From assembly GCF_946479755.1 (NCBI RefSeq), contig NZ_CAMLHC010000033.1:1-64000 (forward strand): 64,000 nt of DNA, read 5' to 3'. Positions 25,906-35,247 of this stretch are shown here, piece by piece. A program made the translations under genes and the position numbers. The stretch is from an uncultured Chitinophaga sp. Lineage in GTDB: Bacteria > Bacteroidota > Bacteroidia > Chitinophagales > Chitinophagaceae. The first letter of the stretch is position 1, and each line of letters begins with the position of its first letter. Under the pieces are notes generated by a model. It saw nothing but the letters and a program-made list of their open reading frames with translations, had not been told where the DNA came from and made no database searches.

Positions 25906-27333
25906 GTGGCACACGAATGTATCTCCGTTTTCGACATCTTTAAGATTGGCATTGGTCCGTCCAGCTCCCATACTTTAGGCCCCTGGAGGGCCGCCCAACG
26001 TTTCCTCCGCGAACTGGAAGCCGCCGGTAAACTCCCTGCCGTTACCGGCTTACAGGTACTGCTTTATGGCTCCCTCGCCAAAACCGGTCATGGCCACGGT
26101 ACCGATATCGCTGTGCTGCTGGGACTCTGCGGCGATGACCCCGTTACCTTCGACGTTAATAAAATCAACGATAAAATCGACGACCTGCGCCGCACCCGTA
26201 AAATGATGCTGGCCGGTAAATACGAAATAGATTTTGACCCGGTGGAAGACATTGAATTCCTCTTCGAGGAATCCCTGCCATTCCACCCCAACGCCCTCGT
26301 ATTCCTCGTTACCTTCGCCGATGGCGATAAACGGGCGGCTACCTATTATTCCATCGGTGGCGGATTCGTAGTACAGGAAGGCGAAATAGGCGGCGGCACC
26401 ACCTCGGTGGACCTGCCTTTTCCCATCGATACGGCCAGGCAACTGCTGCAGTTCTGCATCAAGACCGGCTTCAGCATCTCCGAACTGGTGATGGAAAATG
26501 AACTGGCCTGGAGACCGGAAGCGGAAACCCGCGCCGGCGTGCTCAATATCTGGCGCGTAATGCAGGAATGCACCTACCGCGGCTGCCATACCACCGGTGA
26601 ACTGCCGGGCGGCCTCAAAGTAGCCCGCCGCGCCGCAGCACTCAATAAAAAACTGCTGAAAGGCCGCACCTATACCGACTATGCCTCCTGGATAGAAGCC
26701 ATCCGCGCCGGTGGTGCACACTTCACCTATACACTCGACTGGGTGAGCTGCTTCGCCCTTGCCGTCAATGAAGAAAACGCCTCTTTCGGCCGCGTAGTCA
26801 CAGCGCCCACCAACGGCGCCGCAGGCGTGATACCCGCCGTGCTGCAGTATTACATCGCCTTCTGCGATGGGCTTCACGACGATAAGATCATGCAGTTCCT
26901 GCTTACCGCCTCCGAAATCGGCAGCATCTTCAAAAAACGTTCTACCATCTCCGCCGCGATGGGCGGATGCCAGGCGGAAATAGGCGTTTCCTCCGCCATG
27001 GCCGCAGCAGCGCTGACAGAATGCCTCGGCGGCTCCCAACGGCAGGTGCTGATGGCCGCTGAAATAGCCATGGAACACCACCTCGGCCTTACCTGCGATC
27101 CTATCGGCGGACTGGTGCAGATCCCCTGCATTGAAAGGAACACCATGGGCGCCATCAAAGCCATCACGGCCTCCCAGCTGGCGCTGCAAAGCAACCCGGA
27201 ACTGGCCAAAGTATCCCTCGACGCCGTGGTCAAAACCATGTGGGACACCGCGCTGGACATGAACTCCAAATACAAGGAAACCTCCGACGGCGGACTCGCG
27301 GTCAACATCCCGATCAGCCTCAGCGAATGCTAA
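25906..27333 (+). CDS. sdaA: L-serine ammonia-lyase (iron-sulfur type)
   Basis: A 475-residue enzyme deaminating L-serine to pyruvate and ammonia. The N-terminal beta domain has [15 protein letters not shown]. The catalytic domain has three [4Fe-4S] ligand cysteines at 355 (GGCQAEIG), 397 (TCDPIGG) and 408 (IPCIERN); their spacing of 42 and 11 matches the single-chain bacterial enzymes. The start is GTG: the ATG five bases earlier is followed at once by a stop. Alpha and beta parts are fused. Enzymes of this type are oxygen-sensitive. Confidence 0.93.
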   Translation: MAHECISVFDIFKIGIGPSSSHTLGPWRAAQRFLRELEAAGKLPAVTGLQVLLYGSLAKTGHGHGTDIAVLLGLCGDDPVTFDVNKINDKIDDLRRTRKMMLAGKYEIDFDPVEDIEFLFEESLPFHPNALVFLVTFADGDKRAATYYSIGGGFVVQEGEIGGGTTSVDLPFPIDTARQLLQFCIKTGFSISELVMENELAWRPEAETRAGVLNIWRVMQECTYRGCHTTGELPGGLKVARRAAALNKKLLKGRTYTDYASWIEAIRAGGAHFTYTLDWVSCFALAVNEENASFGRVVTAPTNGAAGVIPAVLQYYIAFCDGLHDDKIMQFLLTASEIGSIFKKRSTISAAMGGCQAEIGVSSAMAAAALTECLGGSQRQVLMAAEIAMEHHLGLTCDPIGGLVQIPCIERNTMGAIKAITASQLALQSNPELAKVSLDAVVKTMWDTALDMNSKYKETSDGGLAVNIPISLSEC

Positions 27334-27336
27334 TAT

Positions 27337-27444
27337 AAAATACGGAAACAGCGGTACAGGGAGCAGGATTTTAAATATGTTTATATTAAGAAAGAAACAT
27401 ATTTTCGTTTTGCGCTCAGTACCGCAATTCGTAATCCGTATTTT
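27337..27444. repeat. Palindromic intergenic element A with nested hairpins
   Basis: The whole gap between sdaA and the next gene is a set of nested inverted repeats: AAAATACGGA (27337) / TCCGTATTTT (27435), GCGGTAC (27351) / GTACCGC (27419), and AAATATGTTT (27373) / AAACATATTT (27395). The right arm carries the CAATTCGTAATCCGTA word found in the elements at 38.2 and 43.2 kb. Confidence 0.6.
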
Positions 27445-27447
27445 TTT

Positions 27448-30249
27448 ATGCGTCACTACTTCTGGCTCCTGTTATTGTCAACTTCCGCCGCCGCCCAACA
27501 ATTCGGGGGAAACCCTCCTTCCCTGAAATGGCAACAGATCAATACCGATACTGTCCGCGTGATCTTCCCGAAAGGCATGAGCCAGCAAGGGGAACGTGTA
27601 GCCAATATCGTTACCTGGCTGAATAAAAATACCCGCTCCTCTATCGGTCCGCTGGAAAGGAAAGTGGACATCGTACTGCAAAACCAGACCATGCAGTCCA
27701 ACGGATACGTACAGCTGGGGCCTTTCCGCTCCGAATTCTACCTGGCCCCGTCTCCCACATCGCAGGACCTGGGCTCTCTCAACTGGACGGAGCAACTGGC
27801 GCTCCACGAATACCGCCACGTATTGCAGAATATGAACTTCCGGCAGGGAGTGTCTAAAGTGTTTTCCTGGCTGGGCGGGCAACTGGGACAGGCCGCAGCT
27901 ACCAATATCGCCGTCCCCAACTGGTTCTGGGAAGGCGACGCCGTGATCAACGAAACCGTTTTCAGTCCGCAGGGGAGAGGCCGGCTGCCGGCTTTCTTCG
28001 ACGGCTTCCGCGCCCTGTCGCTGGAAGACAAGCGCTACACCTACATGAAAATCCGCAACGGCTCCTACCGCGATTTCATCCCCGACCACTACCCGCTGGG
28101 CTATCTGCTGGCTACCTACGGCCGCAACCACTACGGCGACGATTTCTGGAAAGGCGTCACCAGCGACGCGGTCCGCTATCGTGGCGTTTTTTATCCTTTC
28201 TCCCAAAGCCTGAAAAAACGCACCGGTAAAAATATCACCGCCTTCTATAACGCCATGCTGGCAGAATACCAGCCACAGTGGAACCAATACGCGGCCCGCC
28301 CGGACACGACGCCGGCAGTACCGGTCACCGCTTCCGGCCGCACCGTTACCAACTACAAATATGTGTATGCCGCCGGTCCGGGTGAATGGATCGTCCTGAA
28401 AGACGCCTATAATAAAGTGCCGGGCATCTACCGCCTGCGCAGCAACGGCGACGAGCAACTGCTGGTAAGGCCGGGCATTGTTTACAACGATTTCTTCAGT
28501 TACCGCAACCAGCGCATAGTATGGGCCGCCGCCCGCTTCGACGCCCGCTGGGGCTGGAAAAACTACTCCGTCATCAGGGTGCATGACAACACCAGCGGCC
28601 ATACGAAAACAGTGTCTCCCCGCGGGAAGTTCTTCTCACCGGATATCAGCGCCGACGGCCGGCAGATAGTCGCGGCGTCCATTACCCCTGACATGCGCTA
28701 CAGCCTGCAGGTGATCAGCGCCGCCACCGGCGACATAGAGAAGGTGCTGCCCAATCCCGACAACTGGTACTACACCTTTCCCCGCTTCACAGCGGACGAC
28801 AAGGCGGTGATCAGCGCCGTCCGTAATGAACGCGGTGAAATGGCCCTTATACAACAATCACTGCTGACCGGCGAAGCCACACCGCTCACACCCTTTAGTT
28901 ATGTAGTGCTGGGAATACCGGCCGTGCAGGGGGATACGGTATATTTCACCGCTTCTGCCCGCGACGTAAACAACGTATATGCCATGACGTTGTCCGACCG
29001 GAAAACGTATGAAATTACAGACAGGGGCAACAGCGCGTTGCATATGGCCCCATCGCCGCAACAGGACAGCCTTGTGTTCAGCGAGTTTACCACCGCTGGC
29101 TACCGCCTGTACCGCACACCGCTGAAAACAGCCTGGAAAGAAATGCCGGTGGCACAGTCGCAGCACAGTAAATGGCTGCAGCCCGCTGCTACAGAAAGCG
29201 CCAACACGCTGGACATCGTACCGCACGATTCCCTGCCGGTAAGGAAATACCGGCTGTTTACCCGCCCCTTCAACTTCCACAGCTGGGTGCCATCCTTCAA
29301 TGATCCCAATTACAGCATCTCATTGTTGGGTGAAAATATCCTCAATACCACCAACACTTCCATCGGGTACAACTATAACCGGAATGAAGGGTACTCCGAT
29401 GTGAGCGCCAGCTTCACGTTTGGCGGATGGTTTCCCTACCTGAACACCGGCGTGGACTATATCTTCAACCGCAATACCGTGGTGCCGAACCTCGGCCGCA
29501 TCTACTGGAATGAGCTGACCTGGCATGCCGGGCTGTCTGTTCCGCTGAACCTGTCCTCCGGGCTGTTCAGCCGTAGCCTGTTAATCGGGAGTGACTACAA
29601 TATCCTGCACCGTTATCCGCAGGGTAACTTTAAATTCAGAAATGACAACCTGCAGTACCTGAGCAGCCGGCTGCTCTTCAATAACATGCGGGTCAAAGCC
29701 AAACAAAATATCTATAGCCATTTCGGGCAGTATGTGGCGTTGTATTACAACCACTCGCTGGGCAGTCCGTTTGCCACGCAGTTCTATGGCCGCATAGACC
29801 AATATCTCCCGGGGTTCTCCCGGAACCATAACATCGTGTTGCAGGCGGCTTTCCAGCAACGCGACCAGGATTTCAACTATACTTTCACCGACAATTTCGT
29901 ATATGCCAGAGGGTACAATACGCCTTTCTATGACCGGGTATATAAGCTGGGGGCCAACTATCATCTGCCATTGGCGTATCCTGACTGGGGCTTTGCGCAG
30001 ATCCTCTATTTCAGCCGTGCCCGGGGCAACCTGTTCTATGACTACAGCGTAGCAAGGGATTTTGTGAACAACAGGAACAACCGATATACGTCCGCCGGTG
30101 CGGAACTTTTCCTGGATACACGTATTGGCAACACGCTGCCGTTTACCTGTGGAGTGCGGTTCAGCCACCTGTTTGACAAAGACCCGAAAGACAATGCGCA
30201 GAACAGGGTAGATTTTATTGTGCCGTTACAGCAGCTGTTTAACTATTGA
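27448..30249 (+). CDS. Putative surface metallopeptidase with propeller and C-terminal beta-barrel
   Basis: A 933-residue protein. Signal peptide 1-16 (AAAQQ). The N-terminal domain (to about 280) has HEYRH at 120-124 and a downstream WFWEGDA with Glu162, resembling the Peptidase_MA-like HExxH...E zinc site. The middle (about 300-590) has repeated strand patterns such as FFSPDISADGRQIV and FPRFTADDKAVIS, as in TolB/WD40-like propellers. The last ~330 residues alternate aromatic and polar residues and end in Phe-Asn-Tyr, as in an outer-membrane barrel. I infer a protease domain presented at the outer membrane. Catalytic function is not proven; this may instead be a binding protein. Confidence 0.65.
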   Translation: MRHYFWLLLLSTSAAAQQFGGNPPSLKWQQINTDTVRVIFPKGMSQQGERVANIVTWLNKNTRSSIGPLERKVDIVLQNQTMQSNGYVQLGPFRSEFYLAPSPTSQDLGSLNWTEQLALHEYRHVLQNMNFRQGVSKVFSWLGGQLGQAAATNIAVPNWFWEGDAVINETVFSPQGRGRLPAFFDGFRALSLEDKRYTYMKIRNGSYRDFIPDHYPLGYLLATYGRNHYGDDFWKGVTSDAVRYRGVFYPFSQSLKKRTGKNITAFYNAMLAEYQPQWNQYAARPDTTPAVPVTASGRTVTNYKYVYAAGPGEWIVLKDAYNKVPGIYRLRSNGDEQLLVRPGIVYNDFFSYRNQRIVWAAARFDARWGWKNYSVIRVHDNTSGHTKTVSPRGKFFSPDISADGRQIVAASITPDMRYSLQVISAATGDIEKVLPNPDNWYYTFPRFTADDKAVISAVRNERGEMALIQQSLLTGEATPLTPFSYVVLGIPAVQGDTVYFTASARDVNNVYAMTLSDRKTYEITDRGNSALHMAPSPQQDSLVFSEFTTAGYRLYRTPLKTAWKEMPVAQSQHSKWLQPAATESANTLDIVPHDSLPVRKYRLFTRPFNFHSWVPSFNDPNYSISLLGENILNTTNTSIGYNYNRNEGYSDVSASFTFGGWFPYLNTGVDYIFNRNTVVPNLGRIYWNELTWHAGLSVPLNLSSGLFSRSLLIGSDYNILHRYPQGNFKFRNDNLQYLSSRLLFNNMRVKAKQNIYSHFGQYVALYYNHSLGSPFATQFYGRIDQYLPGFSRNHNIVLQAAFQQRDQDFNYTFTDNFVYARGYNTPFYDRVYKLGANYHLPLAYPDWGFAQILYFSRARGNLFYDYSVARDFVNNRNNRYTSAGAELFLDTRIGNTLPFTCGVRFSHLFDKDPKDNAQNRVDFIVPLQQLFNY

Positions 30250-30410
30250 TTTTGGGATTTTTTGATTTACGATTTTGGAATTTCGGGGATTATAATACGA
30301 TTTACTACTAAAATATAAAAAGACCGAAGCACTGCTTCGGTCTTTTAGTTTCAGAGTCGCTTTTATGAATCCAGAAATTCCAAAATCGTAAATCAAAAAA
30401 TCCCAAAATC
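30248..30410. repeat. Perfect 37-bp inverted repeat around a terminator
   Basis: The arms at 30248-30284 and 30374-30410 are exact reverse complements over 37 bases (they begin GATTTTGGGATTTTTT and end AATCAAAAAATCCC-AAAATC). The 89-bp centre holds a terminator hairpin (30318-30346). The right arm runs on into short direct repeats of CCCAAAAT up to 30426. The element fills the gap between two convergent genes. Confidence 0.85.
30318..30346. terminator. Intrinsic terminator inside the 37-bp inverted repeat
   Basis: Stem AAAAGACCGAAGCA (30318-30331) with TGCTTCGGTCTTTT (30333-30346), usable on both strands between convergent genes. The CCGAAGC core is shared with the terminator at 13971-13999. 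Confidence 0.8.
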
Positions 30411-30424
30411 CCAAAATCCCAAAA

Positions 30425-30928
30425 TCATTTCACCGTGATCCGCAACGATGGTGCGCGGTAAAGTTTCTCTGGTGCGTATTCAATCAGGATGTCATCGAAG
30501 TATAATACATCTCCCTGTTGAAGGCTCTCTTTGAGGCGGGTGCTCCAGAGGGCCGGGAGGCGGGATGTTTTGAAGTTGTCGCCCGTATAGTCTTTATAGA
30601 TGCCAGGTTGACCGGTAGTATCGTTGAGGTAAGGCTGATGTTGTTCGTACGTAAAAGCGAAAGAGATTACGGGGTAGAGATGATTTTTTTCATCGCGTAC
30701 TACGAGTGCGGAGTCCAGCAGTTTCACCACCTGGCTTTTAGGCAGGGTATCGCTGAGAAAGAGTCCCCAGCTGCTGCGGAGCTTCGCGGGGCGTTTGTTG
30801 TTCGCCGGCGTGGTTTTGTTCGCGGATGAAGCTTTGGTGGCAGGAACGGGCTTTCTGCCGGATTGGGCAAAAGTGGCCGTGTTGATCATCAACAGCAGGA
30901 AAATGAATGCGGACAGGTGTTTCAGCAT
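30425..30928 (-). CDS. Secreted protein of unknown function
   Basis: A 167-residue protein with a clear signal peptide (1-21, ATFAQ), a low-complexity Lys/Pro/Ala/Asn linker (about 22-50), and a compact domain with an acidic-aromatic pattern (SFAFTYEQHQPYLND, DVLYFDDILIEY). I do not recognise the family, though the last part resembles small beta domains of gliding-motility proteins; that is a weak impression. It is close to valS on the same strand but probably separately transcribed. Confidence 0.6.
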   Translation of the reverse strand: MLKHLSAFIFLLLMINTATFAQSGRKPVPATKASSANKTTPANNKRPAKLRSSWGLFLSDTLPKSQVVKLLDSALVVRDEKNHLYPVISFAFTYEQHQPYLNDTTGQPGIYKDYTGDNFKTSRLPALWSTRLKESLQQGDVLYFDDILIEYAPEKLYRAPSLRITVK

Positions 30929-30988
30929 GATAGTGACGGGATATAAAAAAAATCGCCCGGTATACTAACGACCGGGCGATGGCTAAAA

Positions 30989-33643
30989 TTATAAAGATTT
31001 CAAACTTTCCGTTATCACCTGGATTTTTGCTTCGGCGTCCGCTTTTTTGCGTCTTTCCGCTTCCACAATCTCCGGTTTGGCGTTCTGTACGAAACGTTCA
31101 TTGGCCAGTTTGTTTTCCACTGACTTCAGGAAGCCCTGTTGATATTCGAGGTCCTTCAGCAGGGATTCTTTCTGTGCAGTGGTGTCCAGTACGGTTTCGG
31201 TGCCCAGGTAGAATTTATCTTTCTGAACCACGAGTGTGATACAGCCCGGAACCGCTTCCTGCACGTAATGTACTGCTTTGGCGTTTACCTGTTTGGCGAT
31301 GGTGTCTTCAATTTGTTTGAAGGCGTTCTCGTGTTTGGTTTCGATATGCAGTACGATCGGATCTTTTGGTTTGATCTGGTTTTTAGTACGGGCGTCGCGG
31401 ATGCCGGTGATCACTTCCTGTGCCAGTGTGCCTTCTACGAGGGTGGCATGTACCGGTGCGGCAGGAGTAGTGAATTGTTTCATCATCAGCACGTCTGCTT
31501 CATCGCGTACTTTCAGCTGTTGGTAGATCTCCTCAGTGATGAACGGCAGGTAGGGGTGCAGCAGTTGCATCAGCTGTTCGAAGAAAGATACCGTTTGCGC
31601 GTATACGGCAGCGGAGATAGGCTGTTCAAAACCTGGTTTCACCCATTCGAGGTACCAGCTGCAGAAGTCGTCCCAGATAAGGCTGTAGATGGCTTTCAGG
31701 CCTTCGCTCAGGCGGAAGTCAGCGTGCAGCGAGGCTACCTGTGCCTGTACTTCATTCAGGCGGCTCTGGAACCATCTGATGGGGAAGAGGCTGGAGGCGT
31801 CCACATTGTCAGTCGCCTGACGGGATTCCCACATTTTCACCAGTTTCAGCGCATTCCAGATTTTATTGTTGAAGTTACGGCCCTGATCGCAGCTGGAGGT
31901 ATCGAACAGGAGGTCGTTACCGGCAGGGGAGCTGATCATTACGCCGAAACGTACGGCGTCGGCGCCGTAGCTGTGAATGAGTTCCAGCAGGTCGGGCGAG
32001 TTGCCCAGCTGTTTACTCATTTTACGGCCTTCCTTGTCTCTCACCATACCGGTGAAATACACGTCGTTGAAAGGCTTTTGTCCGTTGAATTCCAGGCCGG
32101 CCATGATCATACGGGCCACCCAGAAGAAAATGATATCCTGACCGGTAACCAGTACGGAACCGGGGTAGTAGTATTTGTAGTCTGCGTTGTCCGGGCTGGA
32201 GATACCGTTGAATACTTCCATGGGCCAGAGCCATGAGGAGAACCAGGTATCGAGGCAGTCTTCATCCTGCTTCAGGTCGGCCGCGGTCAGTGTGATGCCT
32301 TTCTGTGCGAACAGGGCTACGGCTTCTTCTGCGGTGGCGGCTACTTCAAAAGTACCGTCGGCAGCATACCAGGCAGGGATCTGCTGTCCCCACCACAGTT
32401 GGCGGGAGATACACCAGTCCTTTACATTTTCCATCCAGTATTTGTAGGTAGCGAGGAAACGGTCGCCGGGATGTATTTTAACATCGCCGTTTACTACAGC
32501 GTCCAGCGCCGGTTTAGCGATGTTGGCCATTTTTACGAACCACTGGGTGGAGATGCGGGGCTCTACTACGGTCGTCGGGTTGCGCTGACTGTAGCCGAGG
32601 CGGGTGGTATAAGCTTCTTCTTTCACCAGCTGGCCGGCTTCTGCGAGAGCGGCTACTGTTTTCTTACGGGCCACGAAACGGTCTTCTCCAACGAATACCA
32701 CGGCGGCGGCGCTCAGGGTGCCGTCGTCGTTGAGGGTGTCGATGATGTCGAGGTTATGTTTCAGGCCGAGGTTATAGTCATTGATATCGTGTGCGGGCGT
32801 CACTTTCAGGGCGCCGGTACCGAAGGCTTTGTCCACGTAGGTGTCGAAGATAATGGGCACGGGGCGGTTTACCAGCGGAACGATGGCAAAATGACCTTTC
32901 AGGTGCGCATATCTTTCATCTTCCGGGTTTACGCAGATGGCGGTATCGCCCATGATGGTCTCCGGGCGTTGGGTGGCGATGGTGATGAATTCGCCGGTGG
33001 GTTTACCTTCCGCGTCGGTGATGGCATATTTAACATGGTACAGGAAACCCTGGATGTCTTTGTATTCCACTTCCTCGTCGCTCAAAGCGGTTTTGGCCTT
33101 GGGGTCCCAGTTGATCATGCGGGCGCCGCGATAGATGAGACCTTTGTTGTACAGTTCCACGAACACTTTGATCACCGCTTTATAATAGTGGTCGTCCATG
33201 GTAAAGGTCACCCTGTCCCAGTCGCAGGAGCAGCCGAGTTTTTTGATCTGTTGGTAGATGATACCACCATATTTTTCTTTCCACTCAAAAGCGTGTTTGA
33301 GGAAGTCTTCGCGGGAGAGCTGGGATTTTTCGATCCCTTTTTCTCTTTTCAGCATGTCTACCACTTTCGCTTCCGTTGCGATGGAGGCGTGGTCGGAACC
33401 GGGTACCCAGCAGGCGTTGAAACCGCTCATACGGGCGCGGCGCACCAGTATGTCCTGGACTGTTTCATTGAGGGTATGGCCAAGATGCAAGACCCCGGTG
33501 ACGTTAGGCGGGGGGATCACTACAGTAAAGGGCTGGCGGCTATCCGGCGTAGAGTGGAAATAACCTTTGTCCATCCAGTGTTGGTACCATTTTTCTTCAA
33601 CCGTTGCAGGCAGGTAATTTTTCGAGAGTTCCATGCTATTCAT
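30989..33643 (-). CDS. valS: Valyl-tRNA synthetase
   Basis: About 884 residues. It charges tRNA-Val with valine. The HIGH signature is PPPNVTGVLHLGHTLN, the CP1 editing domain is present (RPETIMGDTAICVNPED region), the KMSKS equivalent is GRKMSKQLGNSPD, and the protein ends with a tRNA-binding coiled coil (VENKLANERFVQNAKPEIVE region). I chose the ATG at 33643: the 78 residues further upstream are Arg/Ser/Cys-rich and unlike the family. Another ATG lies three codons later. A TATTTTTG box is just upstream. Confidence 0.96.
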   Translation of the reverse strand: MNSMELSKNYLPATVEEKWYQHWMDKGYFHSTPDSRQPFTVVIPPPNVTGVLHLGHTLNETVQDILVRRARMSGFNACWVPGSDHASIATEAKVVDMLKREKGIEKSQLSREDFLKHAFEWKEKYGGIIYQQIKKLGCSCDWDRVTFTMDDHYYKAVIKVFVELYNKGLIYRGARMINWDPKAKTALSDEEVEYKDIQGFLYHVKYAITDAEGKPTGEFITIATQRPETIMGDTAICVNPEDERYAHLKGHFAIVPLVNRPVPIIFDTYVDKAFGTGALKVTPAHDINDYNLGLKHNLDIIDTLNDDGTLSAAAVVFVGEDRFVARKKTVAALAEAGQLVKEEAYTTRLGYSQRNPTTVVEPRISTQWFVKMANIAKPALDAVVNGDVKIHPGDRFLATYKYWMENVKDWCISRQLWWGQQIPAWYAADGTFEVAATAEEAVALFAQKGITLTAADLKQDEDCLDTWFSSWLWPMEVFNGISSPDNADYKYYYPGSVLVTGQDIIFFWVARMIMAGLEFNGQKPFNDVYFTGMVRDKEGRKMSKQLGNSPDLLELIHSYGADAVRFGVMISSPAGNDLLFDTSSCDQGRNFNNKIWNALKLVKMWESRQATDNVDASSLFPIRWFQSRLNEVQAQVASLHADFRLSEGLKAIYSLIWDDFCSWYLEWVKPGFEQPISAAVYAQTVSFFEQLMQLLHPYLPFITEEIYQQLKVRDEADVLMMKQFTTPAAPVHATLVEGTLAQEVITGIRDARTKNQIKPKDPIVLHIETKHENAFKQIEDTIAKQVNAKAVHYVQEAVPGCITLVVQKDKFYLGTETVLDTTAQKESLLKDLEYQQGFLKSVENKLANERFVQNAKPEIVEAERRKKADAEAKIQVITESLKSL

Positions 33644-33655
33644 AATATAAGTCTG

Positions 33656-33663
33656 CAAAAATA
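33656..33663 (-). promoter_or_regulatory. Candidate -7 box for valS
   Basis: TATTTTTG on the minus strand, 12 bases before the chosen ATG. No clear -33 TTG is visible. It argues against the longer start at 33877, which lies upstream of the box. Confidence 0.4.
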
Positions 33664-33715
33664 ACGGAGATTGACCAGAGAAGGAAATTATGGGGCAGAA
33701 TATTAGTGCGGGACC

Positions 33716-33775
33716 GCAGTGCCGGGAAAGATGACGGGATGCGCGTTGTGCGCCCGTTTCCCTTCGGCCGGCTGC
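33716..33775. other. GC-rich structured intergenic segment
   Basis: In the gap between valS and the aldolase, GGGAAA (33724-33729) pairs with TTTCCC (33757-33762), an inner CGGG / CCCG stem lies around GCGCgttGTGCGC, and outer GCAG (33716) pairs with CTGC (33772). The segment is much richer in G+C than its surroundings. It could be a small RNA or a remnant of coding DNA; I cannot decide. Confidence 0.3.
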
Positions 33776-33803
33776 AATACTGCTGCACCAGCGGCTTTTG
33801 TGC

Positions 33804-33836
33804 AAAAAAAAAGTGCATCCGGGGATGCACCTTTTG
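33804..33836 (-). terminator. Intrinsic terminator for the threonine aldolase gene
   Basis: Minus-strand stem from GTGCATCC (33813-33820) and GGATGCAC (33823-33830), followed on that strand by nine T residues (33804-33812). Confidence 0.75.
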
Positions 33837-33864
33837 CGGTAGATAAGTGTCTTTATATAGGTAA

Positions 33865-33885
33865 TCCCGGGCTTCAACCCCGGGA
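33865..33885. repeat. CCCGGG-type palindrome, copy 1
   Basis: TCCCGGG-cttcaac-CCCGGGA is a perfect short palindrome. A close relative lies at 46059-46077 (CCCGGG-ctttagc-CCCGGG). Both are next to a terminator at the 3' end of a minus-strand gene. Confidence 0.55.
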
Positions 33886-33900
33886 CACGGCTTGTACGGT

Positions 33901-34920
33901 TTACATGGTTTCAGCGATGACCTGGCAGGTTTTTGCCACCATTTCGGGCGTGATGTCCAGGTGGACGACCATTCTGACCTGTGTAGGGGAGATGGCCATG
34001 GTAAGGATGCCTTCTTTGCGGAAGTGGTCTGTCAGTTTCTGGGGTGTCCATTCGCCGCCGGTAACTTCGAAGATGAGGATATTGGTTTCCACGGGCAGCA
34101 TATGGCCGGTGAAGGTTTTTTCCAGCAGGGCTGCCGCTATTTGTTTGGCGTGCTGGTGGTCTTCTTCGAGGCGCTGGATATTGTTCTCCATGGCATAGAT
34201 GCCGGTGGCGGCCATATAGCCGGCCTGCCGCAGGCCGCCGCCCAGTTTCTTGCGTACGCGTCGGGCTTCGCGGATGAAGGCGGTGCTGCCGAGGAGTACG
34301 GAGCCCATGGGGCAGCCCATGCCTTTGTTGAGGCATACGGAGATGCTGTCAAACGTACGTCCGTAGCTGCGGGGATCCTGCCCGGTGGCTACGATGGCAT
34401 TGAAAAGGCGGGCGCCGTCCAGGTGGAGGGCCAGTTTATGGTGGTCGCAGACCTGGCGGATACGGAGCACCTCGTCCCAGTCGTAGCAGCATCCGCCGCC
34501 GCGGTTGGAAGTATTTTCGAGGCATACCAGGCTGGTGCGGGCTTTGTGGACATCGTCGGGGTTGATGGCCGCTTCCACCTGGGCAGCGGTGATCATGCCG
34601 CGGTCGCCGGTGATGGGATGTACCTGGGCGCCGGCGTTGAAGGCGATGCCGCCTCCTTCATAAATATAAACATGGGCGAGGTTGCTGCAAACCACTTCAT
34701 CCCCCGGCAACGTATGTACTTTGATGGCAATCTGGTTGCTCATTGTGCCGGAAGGGCAGTAAAGGGCTGCCTCTTTGCCAAAATAGTCTGCCATCATGGC
34801 TTCCAGTTTGTTGACACTGGGGTCTTCGCCAAAAACGTCGTCTCCTGTTTCAGCCTGTAACATGGCCTGTAACATGCCAGGGCCGGGGCGTGTAAAAGTA
34901 TCGCTGCGAAAGTCTATCAT
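33901..34920 (-). CDS. ltaE: Low-specificity L-threonine aldolase
   Basis: A 339-residue PLP enzyme (fold type I) cleaving L-threonine or allo-threonine to glycine and acetaldehyde. FRSDTFTRP and the GDDVFGEDPSVNKLE block are family hallmarks. The PLP site has HLDGARLFNA, and the Schiff-base Lys199 lies in CLNKGMGCPMGS. Length is typical. It stands alone between valS and rpoD, with its own terminator. It links to glycine/serine metabolism with the serine deaminase at 25.9 kb, but the two are not linked in position. Confidence 0.92.
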   Translation of the reverse strand: MIDFRSDTFTRPGPGMLQAMLQAETGDDVFGEDPSVNKLEAMMADYFGKEAALYCPSGTMSNQIAIKVHTLPGDEVVCSNLAHVYIYEGGGIAFNAGAQVHPITGDRGMITAAQVEAAINPDDVHKARTSLVCLENTSNRGGGCCYDWDEVLRIRQVCDHHKLALHLDGARLFNAIVATGQDPRSYGRTFDSISVCLNKGMGCPMGSVLLGSTAFIREARRVRKKLGGGLRQAGYMAATGIYAMENNIQRLEEDHQHAKQIAAALLEKTFTGHMLPVETNILIFEVTGGEWTPQKLTDHFRKEGILTMAISPTQVRMVVHLDITPEMVAKTCQVIAETM

Positions 34921-35247
34921 ATGATTGAATAATTTGCAAGGACTTTGACTATAAATTAGTTAAGATGCTAATTTAATAATGATTATTTATCAATTGTTAA
35001 AATTTGCATAAAGCGTGTGGCAACAAGGACTAAAGCACTATAAAATATCGTTATAAAACTGTACTTTGTTATAGCGAAGACGAAAAAAAGAAGGATTTGG
35101 TAGAGTGGTGGGTTAGCACGATCTTTGCAGGCTAATTAAAACAAACGAATAAGGTGCGGGAAATTTTGTAAGTTAATTAAATTCAAAATTCAAACAAAAT
35201 ATTTCTTTCGCTGTTATTCTTATTTATAAACCAATACAATTTTTCAT
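34921..35247. other. Intergenic region upstream of rpoD
   Basis: A/T-rich, no gene. It holds the rpoD promoter (35096-35127) and a leader of about 115 nt. The left part presumably holds the divergent aldolase promoter, but no clear box is seen. Confidence 0.6.
35096..35127 (+). promoter_or_regulatory. Promoter for the primary sigma factor gene
   Basis: TTTG (35096-35099), 20-base spacer, GATCTTTG (35120-35127). One mismatch to TAnnTTTG. The gene it serves encodes the sigma factor expected to read this promoter type. Confidence 0.5.

Noticed and set aside
33644..33877. Longer N-terminus of valyl-tRNA synthetase
   Set aside because: The extra 78 residues are Arg/Cys/Ser-rich, cross the candidate promoter and have no likeness to the enzyme.
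33644..33900. T-box or other tRNA-sensing leader for valS
   Set aside because: The likely promoter is only about 12-20 bases before the ATG, and the GC-rich hairpin lies upstream of it. No T-box core sequence.
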